Assembly (NCBI RefSeq): GCF_963676815.1
Contig: NZ_OY781365.1
Span: 4,436,501-4,500,500, forward strand
Origin: an uncultured Draconibacterium sp.
GTDB taxonomy: Bacteria; Bacteroidota; Bacteroidia; Bacteroidales; Prolixibacteraceae
DNA: 64,000 bases
Direction of reading: 5' to 3'
The notes beneath the pieces are model-generated. The model ran no database searches. It was not told where the DNA came from and was given only the letters and a program-made list of their open reading frames with translations. Below, piece after piece: positions 6,906 to 15,543 of this stretch. The number at the start of each line of letters is the position of its first letter. The first letter of the stretch is position 1. A program made the position numbers and the translations under genes.

Positions 6906-8363
6906 TCAGTTCGTTAATAACTTTTCAATTTTCTTAATAGTTTCGGTATTCATTGGGCGCAAATAGCTTCCGGCCTCAATAATATTCCCTTTTTTATCAA
7001 CCAGCATGTAATGTGGTACTCCATCAATATCAAAACTTTGGCGAATACTTTTGCTTTGTTCCCGGTTGCAGTAATAATGTTTGCCGTCAAGCTTCATTTG
7101 AGAAATGGTTAATTCCCATTGTTGCTCAGTTGAATTCAGACAGATGTAAACAAACTCCACGTCTTTGCCGACCATCATTTTCTTTAGTTTTTTTGAATTT
7201 GGCATTTCTGCTTTGCATGGGGCACACCATGTTGCCCAAAAATCGATGTAAATCACTTTTCCCCGGTTGGTTGCCCAAATCGAATCGATTAATGATTTTC
7301 CCGCTTTGCCATTTAGTTTTGCCAGTGTTGCATCAGAATTGATCTCAGGATGAGCCAACTGTTTTTGCAGTTTATTATAATAACTGATCAACGGATCTTT
7401 TAACGATGATTCGTGTATGTTTTTATCCAGTAGGTCTTTGTGTTTATCGAAAGAATTCACATCATTGGTATTGAGGAATTGATAAAAACAGTTTCCAAGA
7501 AGTACTTGTTTGAAATAGCTTTCTTCATGTTTGTCGATTAATTCATTCAGTACCTGCAAAATAGTACTGTCGCGCGAAAGGGTTGTATCCGTTATCGTAC
7601 TGCGGGTAAAATTGCCGGTATAAACATTAGCTAACGTATAGAGATTTGTGTTGATAACCGATTCCGAAAATTTTGTTTCAATACCATCAAGAAAACGATA
7701 ATAACTATCGGGAACCGATATGTCGTAATAACTGTCCAGACCTCTTACGTAAGCGTAATAGAAAGGAAAATCAAGAAGCGATTGTATGTAGCTTAGTTCA
7801 ATATAATCTTTTGTCCAGTTGTCAACGTCTGTGGTTGGATTAACTTCTTGTACAAATTCATGTTGCTTTTCATCAGCTATTAATTTTACACTATCGCAGA
7901 ATGTTTTGTATGCAATAAAACTCATCGTATTTTTTTCGCGATTACTAAAGCTGAAGATGCAATAATTACCGTTAAGGTATTTATATAAATCCATATTCGA
8001 CTGCTGTGCATCACCGGAAAAACGAACATGGCCTATATCGGCGAAATCGATATTCAGATGAATGGAATCACCGGGGTGAGCAATTATTTTTCCAACAATT
8101 GGATCGATGCTTAGGTCTTGCGCTTTGTAAAGGTCAAACGTAGAACTAAAGGTACCGTCGCTATTTATCGAGTCGCAAATGATTGTTTTCTTTCCTCTGA
8201 AATCAGTAATATTCAGGGTAAACGTTTTGGTGTCGGGATAAACATTCGGGTTACTAACTTTACCCGTAATAACTGTTGTGGTTGGTTCGTTATTTATAGC
8301 CGTTTTTTTGTGACAAGCACTAAAAATAATTGCGATTAAAAGAAATGGGATTGCATTTTTCAT
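6906..8363 (-). CDS. TlpA-like thioredoxin-domain lipoprotein
   Basis: The product is an envelope-anchored disulfide oxidoreductase. It starts with a lipoprotein signal (MKNAIPFLLIAIIFSAC). Residues 30-150 form a beta-rich N-terminal domain like those that precede thioredoxin folds in Bacteroidota; residues 150-340 are helical and of unknown role. The C-terminal thioredoxin/TlpA fold carries the active site WATWCAPCKAE with C380 and C383, and the cis-proline region GVPHYMLVD. Such proteins reduce or exchange disulfides of exported proteins. It sits 18 bases downstream of a 59-residue membrane protein gene. Confidence 0.85.
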   Translation of the reverse strand: MKNAIPFLLIAIIFSACHKKTAINNEPTTTVITGKVSNPNVYPDTKTFTLNITDFRGKKTIICDSINSDGTFSSTFDLYKAQDLSIDPIVGKIIAHPGDSIHLNIDFADIGHVRFSGDAQQSNMDLYKYLNGNYCIFSFSNREKNTMSFIAYKTFCDSVKLIADEKQHEFVQEVNPTTDVDNWTKDYIELSYIQSLLDFPFYYAYVRGLDSYYDISVPDSYYRFLDGIETKFSESVINTNLYTLANVYTGNFTRSTITDTTLSRDSTILQVLNELIDKHEESYFKQVLLGNCFYQFLNTNDVNSFDKHKDLLDKNIHESSLKDPLISYYNKLQKQLAHPEINSDATLAKLNGKAGKSLIDSIWATNRGKVIYIDFWATWCAPCKAEMPNSKKLKKMMVGKDVEFVYICLNSTEQQWELTISQMKLDGKHYYCNREQSKSIRQSFDIDGVPHYMLVDKKGNIIEAGSYLRPMNTETIKKIEKLLTN

Positions 8364-8381
8364 TGTGGGTTGCTGTTGGGA

Positions 8382-8561
8382 TTATTTTTTGTTATTTTTT
8401 AAAGGAGCCACCTGGCTAAGTACCAGCATTATCATGGCCATAATTACCATATAGTTGCCCATGTTTTTTGAGCTAAACAAACTGTTATAATCGATAATAA
8501 ACAATTCTGCAATTATGATTATCGCTGCCGCGATGATTAATCCAATTTTTAATTTTTTCAT
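8382..8561 (-). CDS. Very small two-helix membrane protein (59 aa)
   Basis: The frame starts MKKLKIGLIIAAAIIIIAEL and ends QVAPLKNNKK before a TAA stop. It contains two hydrophobic helices (about residues 5-24 and 37-50) with a short polar link (DYNSLFSSKNMG) and basic ends, so N- and C-termini probably face the cytosol. The gene is short enough to be missed by length cut-offs. It lies 18 bases upstream of the TlpA-like lipoprotein gene on the same strand, which together with the membrane-protein composition argues that it is real. No family is recognised. Confidence 0.6.
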   Translation of the reverse strand: MKKLKIGLIIAAAIIIIAELFIIDYNSLFSSKNMGNYMVIMAMIMLVLSQVAPLKNNKK

Positions 8562-8893
8562 TCTGGTTCCAACAGGCTTTTGTGTTATGACGTTGCAGTT
8601 TAAAAGTACCTTTTAGAAAACTCTATAGAGTATTAAGTAACCAAATGTTTGTAGCATGAGTTTTTTCCTAAACAGCTCGTCTAAAATCTTTCAAGGGCCT
8701 TTCCAACGCTAATTAATCTTCTCTGTGACCGGGTATTGAAGCACTAAAGTAACAAAGGTTTACATAAAATAAAATTTCTTTCACAAAAATTAACTGCAAC
8801 CACGTTCAATAATCCGAAATGTTTAAGCCCGGTAATTAAGGCGGGATTATAGTTGTAGTAGGGTTGCTTAACCTTTTCAGTAACATGGTTTAA
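8562..8893. other. Intergenic stretch without a gene
   Basis: I see no open frame of note, RNA gene or terminator here. It contains a perfect 12-bp palindrome, ACTCTATAGAGT (8620-8631), about 60 bases upstream of the small membrane protein gene on the minus strand. This could be an operator but has no other support. Confidence 0.4.
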
Positions 8894-10048
8894 TTATTCT
8901 TGCGAAAGGACTCGCAAGGGAGCAGACGATTTCATTTTTACTCCGAAAAGAGGTTGTAGAAGAGGTACTCTTCTGATTACAAATTCATAAAAAATGAATG
9001 ATATTCCATAGGTCCCGATAATCATAAGCAACATCTTAAGTAAATAATGTATTGCTGCATCTTTTATCAGGTAACCCAGCAAAAGGGTGATGGTAAAGTG
9101 TAATATATAAAACGGATATACTGCGGCATTTCTATAGCTCAGTAAGGCGCTTTTTCGGTTTAAATATTTCGAGCTAAATCCAAAAATAGCAAGAATCCAG
9201 CTCCATACATTTAGCGGTTTTAATAGCTGAAGCCATAAGGGATTTTCTCCTTTGGCTATCATTAGAAGTACCGGTATAGATGCCACAATGCCAAATGCCA
9301 AAGCGAAATGCCTAATTTGCACAAAGGTGTTCCATATCGTTTTTTCCAGATTGGCAAGGATAAATCCAGCTAAAAAGCAAATAAAATAATAGCTGAAAGC
9401 GTACCAGTCGTTTGTTAAAGCCATGGTTAACGGAAACCGCTTTTGCAGGCTTATTTCAATTAATAGCAGTGGCAGGCAAAACACGTACAAGTAGAATGGC
9501 GATTTGTGAATTAACTGGCTAAGCAAACGAAATAAACGGCTTCCCTTGCTGCGCAAATAAAGAAACAGTGGAAGTGCTGCTACCGACATAATCAGCAGAT
9601 AAGCAACAAACCACAAATGCCCCCAGCTAAAGTTGCCCTCAGGGTAAACCCCTTGAAATGTAGAAGGATAATACTGAAAAAATGAAATACTAACGGAGCT
9701 TTGCGCAAGGCGCTCGATATAAACCTGAGGTGGAACAACAATGAAGATGGCGGTTAATAGGGGAATAAACAAACGGATAAAACGCTCTTTCAGATAGGTG
9801 CCTCCAGATTTTGAAGATAAGGAAAAGCAGGTACCTATGCCCGAAATCAGAAAGAGGATAGATAACCTCCATTGCCTGATAAACATCATTGGCCAGAATA
9901 GCCAGGTAAGCTGCACATTATTTTTCAAGGGTAAATCCCATTCAACCTGGTTTTCCCAGGCCACAAAAAACAGTCCTACATGCCAAAATATAAGAATATC
10001 GAAAACGATTACCCTTATCCAATCAATATCATATCTTCTTTCGCTCAT
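8894..10048 (-). CDS. Acyltransferase 3 family membrane protein
   Basis: This 384-residue polytopic protein has about ten transmembrane helices. The opening RRYDIDWIRV matches the family start (RxxxxDxxRg), and the hydrophobic block with HVGLFFVAW carries the membrane histidine region. Family members such as OafA and MdoC move acyl groups (often acetyl or succinyl) onto extracytoplasmic glycans. The acceptor here is unknown; no polysaccharide biosynthesis cluster is adjacent. It stands alone on the minus strand between an unassigned gap and a LytTR regulator gene. Confidence 0.82.
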   Translation of the reverse strand: MSERRYDIDWIRVIVFDILIFWHVGLFFVAWENQVEWDLPLKNNVQLTWLFWPMMFIRQWRLSILFLISGIGTCFSLSSKSGGTYLKERFIRLFIPLLTAIFIVVPPQVYIERLAQSSVSISFFQYYPSTFQGVYPEGNFSWGHLWFVAYLLIMSVAALPLFLYLRSKGSRLFRLLSQLIHKSPFYLYVFCLPLLLIEISLQKRFPLTMALTNDWYAFSYYFICFLAGFILANLEKTIWNTFVQIRHFALAFGIVASIPVLLMIAKGENPLWLQLLKPLNVWSWILAIFGFSSKYLNRKSALLSYRNAAVYPFYILHFTITLLLGYLIKDAAIHYLLKMLLMIIGTYGISFIFYEFVIRRVPLLQPLFGVKMKSSAPLRVLSQE

Positions 10049-10177
10049 CTTTTTTTATGAGCAATGATAAAGAAAGTAGCTACTGGAAAGATAAATATGT
10101 GGTGTACAGGAAAGAATTGTGATGAACAGGAATGTGCCGGTACAAGCGAGAAGTCACCGGTGGTAAAAAGGCTGGAA

Positions 10178-11071
10178 TTAATTACTCCGCTTAAGTTTAT
10201 TTCGAGGGAAAGATCTGGAAAGGGGAACACTAAAATCCAACCCTTCAAGTTGAATAAGAATTGAACGGGCATTTCCCTGGTACGAGATTACTTTGTTTAA
10301 ATTAATTATGTATGATTTATGGCATCTCACAAGTGCATCTGTCGTATTTGTATTTTCCATAAAACCAGTTAATGTCATTCTTATCAACTCGGTTTTTGTG
10401 CTGTTTTTTTCATACCAATATACCGATACATAATTTCCTCCTTCGGCTTTCACACATATCAAATCGGCAGAATTAATTGTTAGCGTTATATCCTTATTCG
10501 ATTTTAATTGAATTTGTTTGCCCAACTTATCCTGATGGGGCTTCGAGGTTTCTTTATTGAGGTTTTCTGCGCGACTGGAGTTTCTCCAGAAAAACCGTTT
10601 TTCGATATAATAAAGTGCAAAAATTACAGGTATTATTCCCACAGAGAAAGTCATTGTAACCCACTTTGAAAAGCTGATGCTGCTATGGTTTTCAAAATTT
10701 GCCGGATATATCTTATCGATCATAAAATTGCTGTAAAAATAATTGACGAACGATATATTTAAGAGAATCCAAAGGATAATCAGCAAATTTTTTCCGGTTG
10801 TAAAACTGGTACTTTTCAGGAAATGCGGAACGAGAAGAGGTAATAGAAACAGGTTTATTGCTGTGATTATAAAATCGATAACACCAAAACCAGCTAAAAA
10901 GAAAAATATGCCATTGTAAGATTCTATTCCAAAAGGTTTGATTAGGATTAGAATACACACCACCACCACACCTGATCCCAAAGAAATAAGTACCTTATCG
11001 TTGGTCGATTCAACAAGTGGAAATGGTTTTCGAAACCATTTTGTTATGCTATTTTCTTTTGTTGTATTCAA
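10178..11071 (-). CDS. Membrane-anchored LytTR DNA-binding protein (TTG start)
   Basis: Residues 25-170 contain four hydrophobic helices; residues about 190-297 match a LytTR domain (DLICVKAEGGNYVSVYW, LVRCHKSYIINLNKV, VPLSRSF). So the DNA-binding domain is tethered directly to the membrane with no receiver domain, an arrangement common in Bacteroidota. The frame opens after a stop at about 11099 and has no ATG before residue 100 or so; TTG at 11071 is the only reasonable start. Target genes are unknown; the acyltransferase gene downstream is a candidate only by position. Confidence 0.82.
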   Translation of the reverse strand: MNTTKENSITKWFRKPFPLVESTNDKVLISLGSGVVVVCILILIKPFGIESYNGIFFFLAGFGVIDFIITAINLFLLPLLVPHFLKSTSFTTGKNLLIILWILLNISFVNYFYSNFMIDKIYPANFENHSSISFSKWVTMTFSVGIIPVIFALYYIEKRFFWRNSSRAENLNKETSKPHQDKLGKQIQLKSNKDITLTINSADLICVKAEGGNYVSVYWYEKNSTKTELIRMTLTGFMENTNTTDALVRCHKSYIINLNKVISYQGNARSILIQLEGLDFSVPLSRSFPRNKLKRSN

Positions 11072-11286
11072 ATTTTGAAAACAAATATGGTTTAAATTTC
11101 AAAATAAGCCAACCGTTAATTTTCCCGAAAAATCAGGTTTTGTGAATATTATCGTGCACTACCTTTAGTTACCTTGCTCAGTTTATTGTTCTTTGCTGTC
11201 AGTAAGTCTTCAATTTTGCGCTTACCACAATGTTAAAATATGTTAGGGAACTGATTGGATAATAAGGAGAGCATTTTTCCATTCCC

Positions 11287-11294
11287 TATCTTCG
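11287..11294 (+). promoter_or_regulatory. Candidate -7 box (TATCTTCG) of pldA
   Basis: The octamer differs by one base from TAnnTTTG and lies 15 bases ahead of the ATG, implying a very short leader. Confidence 0.4.
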
Positions 11295-11309
11295 TGTTAT
11301 AAAAGCCAC

Positions 11310-12203
11310 ATGATGAGAATAAAAATATCAGTGCTTATACTTGCTTTGGTGTTGGCTGTTTCCGCAACAGAGGCACAGGAGCTGTATGGCGGAGCTGAAA
11401 AAACACTGGCCGACCATTGGGGACTGGGTGATAACGAAAGCGGCAACGACTTGTTTGTAATTCACACCTATAAGCCGGTGTATCTGTTGCTGGGGAAAGT
11501 GTCTAACAATGTAAACCGTATGCCGCATAGTTCCAACCCCGAGCGCAGTTTGTCGGAAACGATTCCATTAAATAAAACGGAGCAAATGTTTCAGTTAAGC
11601 CTGAAAACAAAGGTGGCAAACGATTTCTTTGGCGGTGCCATTTGGGTAGGTTATACACAGGTTTCGTTTTGGCAGGTGTTTAATACCGATTTCTCGCGGC
11701 CTTTTCGCGAGACGAATTATGAACCTGAGGCGATGTTGATTTTTCCGTTAAAATACAGGCTTTTGGGTATGGAGGGCGTGTTTGTAGGAGTTGGTTTTAA
11801 TCATCAAAGCAACGGTCGTACCAACCCTCTGTCGCGCAGCTGGAACCGGATTATTGCACAGGTGGCCTTGCAGGGTAAAAATACATCGGTGGTTTTTAAA
11901 CCGTGGTGGCGCTTGCCCGAAGCTGCTTCCGACGACGATAACCCGGGGATTGAAAATTATATGGGACGCAGCGAGCTGTTGTTAACCTGGCAAAAAGGCG
12001 TTCATAATGTAAGCTGTACTGCACATCATAGTTTGCGCTTTGGCGATGATAACCGCGGAAATGTGCAGGTGGCTTATGCTGTTCAGGTATTGGATAACCT
12101 GAAAATCCGTGCACAGGTATTTTCGGGCTACGGCGAAAGTATGATCGATTTTAACCACCGGCAAACGGTTGTTGGTGTTGGTTTGTCGTTGGTGGAGTGG
12201 TAG
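11310..12203 (+). CDS. pldA: Outer-membrane phospholipase A (OMPLA)
   Basis: The enzyme is an outer-membrane beta-barrel that hydrolyses phospholipid acyl esters. A signal peptide ends at ATEAQ (residue 23). The motif YTQVSFWQ precedes the catalytic block GFNHQSNGR, with H165 and S167; N179 in SRSWNR is 12 residues on, the same spacing as S144-N156 of the E. coli enzyme, so the full Ser-His-Asn site is present. Length (297) fits the family. Two adjacent ATG codons (11310, 11313) could start it. It is a single gene that converges on the TRIC-channel operon. Confidence 0.92.
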   Translation: MMRIKISVLILALVLAVSATEAQELYGGAEKTLADHWGLGDNESGNDLFVIHTYKPVYLLLGKVSNNVNRMPHSSNPERSLSETIPLNKTEQMFQLSLKTKVANDFFGGAIWVGYTQVSFWQVFNTDFSRPFRETNYEPEAMLIFPLKYRLLGMEGVFVGVGFNHQSNGRTNPLSRSWNRIIAQVALQGKNTSVVFKPWWRLPEAASDDDNPGIENYMGRSELLLTWQKGVHNVSCTAHHSLRFGDDNRGNVQVAYAVQVLDNLKIRAQVFSGYGESMIDFNHRQTVVGVGLSLVEW

Positions 12204-12358
12204 TGAAGCAAGGCAAAAGTTGAAAGCTAAAAGGCAAAAGTTAACATTCTCAGTGTTCAGTCTCAAATGACTGCAGGCAATTAAATGATAGGCAAATCTT
12301 AATGATCAGTGCGTCTTAGAATTTCTGCATTTACACAATCCTTCAGTCCATCAAACCT

Positions 12359-12970
12359 TCATTCCTTACTCACCAGTCGTGGCAAAGCGATGTTAAAACG
12401 AATGGCCAGAATACGAATAGCAATAATTGAAGTTACGGTTGCTGTTTCGCAAATAAGTTCAGAAACGCCAAGGTGGCTCAATAAAAGATATACAAGTGCT
12501 CCGGCAATACAGGCAGTGGCATAAATTTCGCGGTGAAAAATCAAGGGTACTTCGTTACACAGAATATCGCGAATAACGCCTCCTACTACTGCCGACGACA
12601 GTCCCATCAATACAGCCATCGACGGATCGATATTAAAAAGCAGGGCTTTTTTCAGGCCGAGCAAAGTAAATGTGGCAATTCCGATAGTATCGAAAAGAAA
12701 GAGGGTACGTTTTAGTTTCATTACATGTTTGCGAAAAATGATGGTTACCACAACGGCAGCAATAATCATCCAGAAATAATTGTTGGTTCGCATCCAGGCA
12801 ACGGGAGTGTCGCCCAATAAAAGGTCGCGCATAGTACCTCCGCCAATAGCCGTAACAAAACCAATTACGGTAGCACCAAAAAAGTCGAGGCGTTTGTCGG
12901 CAGCCGTCAAGGTGCCGCTAATGGCAAATACAAATGTCCCGATATAATCAAACCAAAGTAGTAGATCCAT
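12359..12970 (-). CDS. TRIC-type (UPF0126/YadS) cation channel family membrane protein
   Basis: The roughly 203-residue product has seven hydrophobic helices in two repeats of a glycine-rich unit (GFVTAIGGGTMRDLLLG and GLSSAVVGGVIRDIL), the mark of the prokaryotic TRIC family, which form trimeric potassium-permeable channels. The ATG at 12970 is used because the codon at 12985 is TTG. It is the last gene of a four-gene minus-strand operon with the pentapeptide-repeat, VOC and GH53 genes; no functional link among these is obvious. Confidence 0.88.
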   Translation of the reverse strand: MDLLLWFDYIGTFVFAISGTLTAADKRLDFFGATVIGFVTAIGGGTMRDLLLGDTPVAWMRTNNYFWMIIAAVVVTIIFRKHVMKLKRTLFLFDTIGIATFTLLGLKKALLFNIDPSMAVLMGLSSAVVGGVIRDILCNEVPLIFHREIYATACIAGALVYLLLSHLGVSELICETATVTSIIAIRILAIRFNIALPRLVSKE

Positions 12971-12993
12971 AGTGCAAAACAACAAAAATTTGC

Positions 12994-13560
12994 TTAATCT
13001 ACCTTAATGCGGTATTTGCCAAGCAGGCCGGGAAGCATATCAAGCGAAAAATGAGCCCCGGACAGTTGGTTTTGCTCTGGGTCGAGCACCAGGTTTATGC
13101 TGTTACGCAGGTCTGCTTTTTGCAGGTTGGCGCGGCTGAAAATAGCTCCGGCCAAATCGCATTCCGAGAATACAGCTTTTGTAAGGTCGGTTTCGCTAAA
13201 ATCAACTTCGTGAATGGTGCAGCGATTAAAGCGTGTGTTTTTAATTTTTAATTGATAAAACGAGGCATAATTTAATGAGCAGCCGTCAAAACTAAATTCG
13301 AGCAAAAAAGGATTGCATTCATCAAATTGTAAGCCAATGAGTTTGCAGTTTTTGAATCTCACGTTTTTAAACGCGGCATTGGTAATTTTTGTGTTACTAA
13401 AATCGCAGTTTTCAAACGAGCAATCTTCAAAATTGTAGCTGCTTAGGTTGGCGCCCGAGAATATACAATCGGAGAAATTACAGTTTTCGTAGTCGGCCAG
13501 ATCCAGTGCTTTTACTGAAAAATCCTTGTTTTTAATGTTTTTGTCCGTTATGTATGTCAT
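12994..13560 (-). CDS. Pentapeptide-repeat protein
   Basis: The 188-residue protein is built of five-residue repeats of the A(D/N)LxF / CxFxx type (CNFSDCIFSGANL, DCSFENCDFSNTKI, AIFSRANLQKADLRN), which fold as a right-handed beta-helix. The overall size and cysteine-rich repeats resemble Qnr/McbG proteins, which mimic DNA and protect gyrase, but similar proteins of unknown role are common. The ATG at 13560 starts one base after the stop of the VOC gene; the longer frame would need a TTG start. Translational coupling with its neighbour is likely. Confidence 0.85.
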   Translation of the reverse strand: MTYITDKNIKNKDFSVKALDLADYENCNFSDCIFSGANLSSYNFEDCSFENCDFSNTKITNAAFKNVRFKNCKLIGLQFDECNPFLLEFSFDGCSLNYASFYQLKIKNTRFNRCTIHEVDFSETDLTKAVFSECDLAGAIFSRANLQKADLRNSINLVLDPEQNQLSGAHFSLDMLPGLLGKYRIKVD

Positions 13561-13561
13561 T

Positions 13562-13939
13562 TTATTTTTTTTCAAATTCAATTAATTCAATGGGCGCTCC
13601 GTTGTGTTCTACCATTGCCACCCGAATACCTTCCGTCGGTGGATTGGGTGGAGTAATTATTTTTAAGTTTCGTGTGTTTAGCTCGTAATCCAGGTCTTCC
13701 ACTTCAAAGGCAAGATGAGGTACTTGCTGAATCAGTGGGTGAATCGGGCTGTCTTTATCAAAGCGCATCCATTCAACACCAAAAGGGCTTGTAGGAAACC
13801 CTGAATGATAAAACTTAAACTGAGGCAGATATTTTTCGTCGGGCATTTTTTTGTTGGTTGGAATGCCCAGATGGTGGTATTTCCAACCCCACTCAACAAG
13901 TGCCTGTGGCAGTTCGTGTTCTAGTCTGATCTTGCTCAT
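13562..13939 (-). CDS. VOC (glyoxalase/bleomycin-resistance fold) family protein
   Basis: This 125-residue protein has the two beta-alpha-beta-beta-beta halves of the vicinal-oxygen-chelate fold, with YHHLGIPT in the first and VPHLAFEVEDLD and GAPIELIEFEKK in the second, carrying likely metal-ligand His and Glu. Substrate is not predictable. The ATG at 13939 lies one base after the stop of the GH53 gene, and its stop is one base before the pentapeptide-repeat start, so the three are translationally coupled. Confidence 0.8.
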   Translation of the reverse strand: MSKIRLEHELPQALVEWGWKYHHLGIPTNKKMPDEKYLPQFKFYHSGFPTSPFGVEWMRFDKDSPIHPLIQQVPHLAFEVEDLDYELNTRNLKIITPPNPPTEGIRVAMVEHNGAPIELIEFEKK

Positions 13940-13940
13940 T

Positions 13941-14999
13941 TTAATGGCGAGTAAATCGGTCAAATACTTCAATTACAGCTTGTACATTTCCTTCTGCATC
14001 AAAGAATGTGCGATAGCCAAAACCTTTGTTTTCCACGGCAGGTTCCCACCAGAAAACGCCGGTACCCAGACCATTGGGAACATTAAGTACCACGCGGTTA
14101 ACTTCTTCCAAAAACTGGCGCTGTCCTTCGGGCGACTCTGCAAAAGGCGCCGGTTTACCAATGTATTCTGCCGGTGCAAAGTTATAGGCGGCTTCTACCA
14201 CTATAATTTCTTTTTTGTAGGTACGCGCCATAAAATTTAATGTATTTCGCAAATCGAGAATTGAGCCGTGCCACCACGGATAATAGGATTGTCCCATTAC
14301 ATCGAAATCAATTCCGTACGACAGCAGTTTATCATACCAGTATTTTGTAAATTCCTTATCACCGCCTTTATCGATGTGGATCATAATTTTCGGGCACGGA
14401 TTGTTGCCACAACTAGCGAAAACACCATTTATACCAGCTTGAATCAGTTCAGCCAAATTGTCCCAGTTGTCGGGTAATTTACCATCGGGCCAAAGCATAC
14501 CGTTACTTATTTCGTTACCAACCTGCACCATATCGGGGTAAACGCCGGCGTCGCGAAAAGCAATCATTGTTTCACGCGTGTATTCGTAAACTGAATCTAT
14601 GAGTGTTTCGTGTGAAAGTGCTTCCCATGCTTTTGGGATAAATTGTTTTGCAGGATCGGCCCAGGTATCGGAATAATGGTAGTCGAGTAAAAATTTAAAA
14701 CCGTGTTCTTTTGCCATTTGCGCTGTGGAAATGGTGTATTCAAGGTTGTTGGGAAGTTGTGTGGGCGAGTGAAATAATCTTAATCGTATCCAGTTGTATC
14801 CGTGATCTTTAAATATCTCGATGCCTTTTTTTACTTCTCCGTTTTCTTTAAACTCAAAACCATTGTCTTCAGCTTCTTTTAAAAACGAAAGATCAGCTCC
14901 AACAGCGTATTCCTGTGCCCTTGTTGAGAAAGAACAAAAATTAAGGAGCAGAAATAAAAACAGGACAGACTTAAAAAAATGTGATTTATTTTTTTGCAT
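13941..14999 (-). CDS. Secreted arabinogalactan endo-beta-1,4-galactanase (GH53)
   Basis: The enzyme cleaves beta-1,4-galactan side chains of pectin-type polymers outside the cytosol. It has a signal peptide ending STRAQ (residue 29) and the GH53 TIM-barrel: YNWIRLRLF, DYHYSDTWADP, the acid/base E163 in VQVGNEISNG and the nucleophile E269 in IIVVEAAYNF. Length (352) is normal for a single-domain enzyme with no carbohydrate-binding module. There is no SusC/SusD pair or accessory galactosidase beside it, so it is not in a classic polysaccharide-utilisation locus. It heads a compact operon of unrelated genes. Confidence 0.93.
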   Translation of the reverse strand: MQKNKSHFFKSVLFLFLLLNFCSFSTRAQEYAVGADLSFLKEAEDNGFEFKENGEVKKGIEIFKDHGYNWIRLRLFHSPTQLPNNLEYTISTAQMAKEHGFKFLLDYHYSDTWADPAKQFIPKAWEALSHETLIDSVYEYTRETMIAFRDAGVYPDMVQVGNEISNGMLWPDGKLPDNWDNLAELIQAGINGVFASCGNNPCPKIMIHIDKGGDKEFTKYWYDKLLSYGIDFDVMGQSYYPWWHGSILDLRNTLNFMARTYKKEIIVVEAAYNFAPAEYIGKPAPFAESPEGQRQFLEEVNRVVLNVPNGLGTGVFWWEPAVENKGFGYRTFFDAEGNVQAVIEVFDRFTRH

Positions 15000-15081
15000 G
15001 GCAAGTTTTTTTATGGATTTGGAAGTTTAAAGGTAATTGAAATTTTGAATTGATAAGGGGTGTTTCTCTGCCAAATTTTGT

Positions 15082-15528
15082 TTAAACTATTTCTACAATT
15101 TCAATGATTTTTCCCATGAAACTTATCTTATCACCCACACATTTGTTGTGGAGCGCTTTGCCAATAGGAGAGGCCAGCGAAATGCAAAAACAACTTTTGC
15201 CATCCACGTCGATTTTGCCTAGTGCCGTTGAAATAAAATACATGATTTTCCCATCGGAAACCAGGCTGCCAAACTCAACTTTGTTAAATTTTTTCCTGAG
15301 GTCGATGTTTTCCAACTCGGTTTTTATTTTTTCGGCTTTGTGCAGTTGAATTCGGTTTTTTTCAACTTCCTGTTGCATTAGTGTGCGTCCGGTTTCGTAT
15401 TTGTCGCCAACACTGCTTTTTGTTTCACTATCACGCGATTCTTTAGCCGAAGCAATAGCTAATTGCGCCGATGCGATTCTTTCATCAATCAGCGTCATTA
15501 TTTTGTTATATAGCTTTTCTTTGGTCAT
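15082..15528 (-). CDS. GreA/GreB-like C-terminal domain protein with coiled-coil N-terminus
   Basis: The 148-residue product has a helical N-terminal coiled coil (residues 1-75) with the tip segment SSVGDKYETGR and a C-terminal GreA/GreB-type domain (residues 85-148: FGSLVSDGKIMYFIS, SPIGKALHNKCVGDKISF). It may bind the RNA polymerase secondary channel. Family members are sometimes mislabelled 3-oxoacyl-ACP synthase. The ATG at 15528 matches the family start MTKEKLY and leaves a short leader after a perfect TATCTTTG box. Confidence 0.75.
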   Translation of the reverse strand: MTKEKLYNKIMTLIDERIASAQLAIASAKESRDSETKSSVGDKYETGRTLMQQEVEKNRIQLHKAEKIKTELENIDLRKKFNKVEFGSLVSDGKIMYFISTALGKIDVDGKSCFCISLASPIGKALHNKCVGDKISFMGKIIEIVEIV

Positions 15529-15543
15529 TTTGTTAAAAACAAC

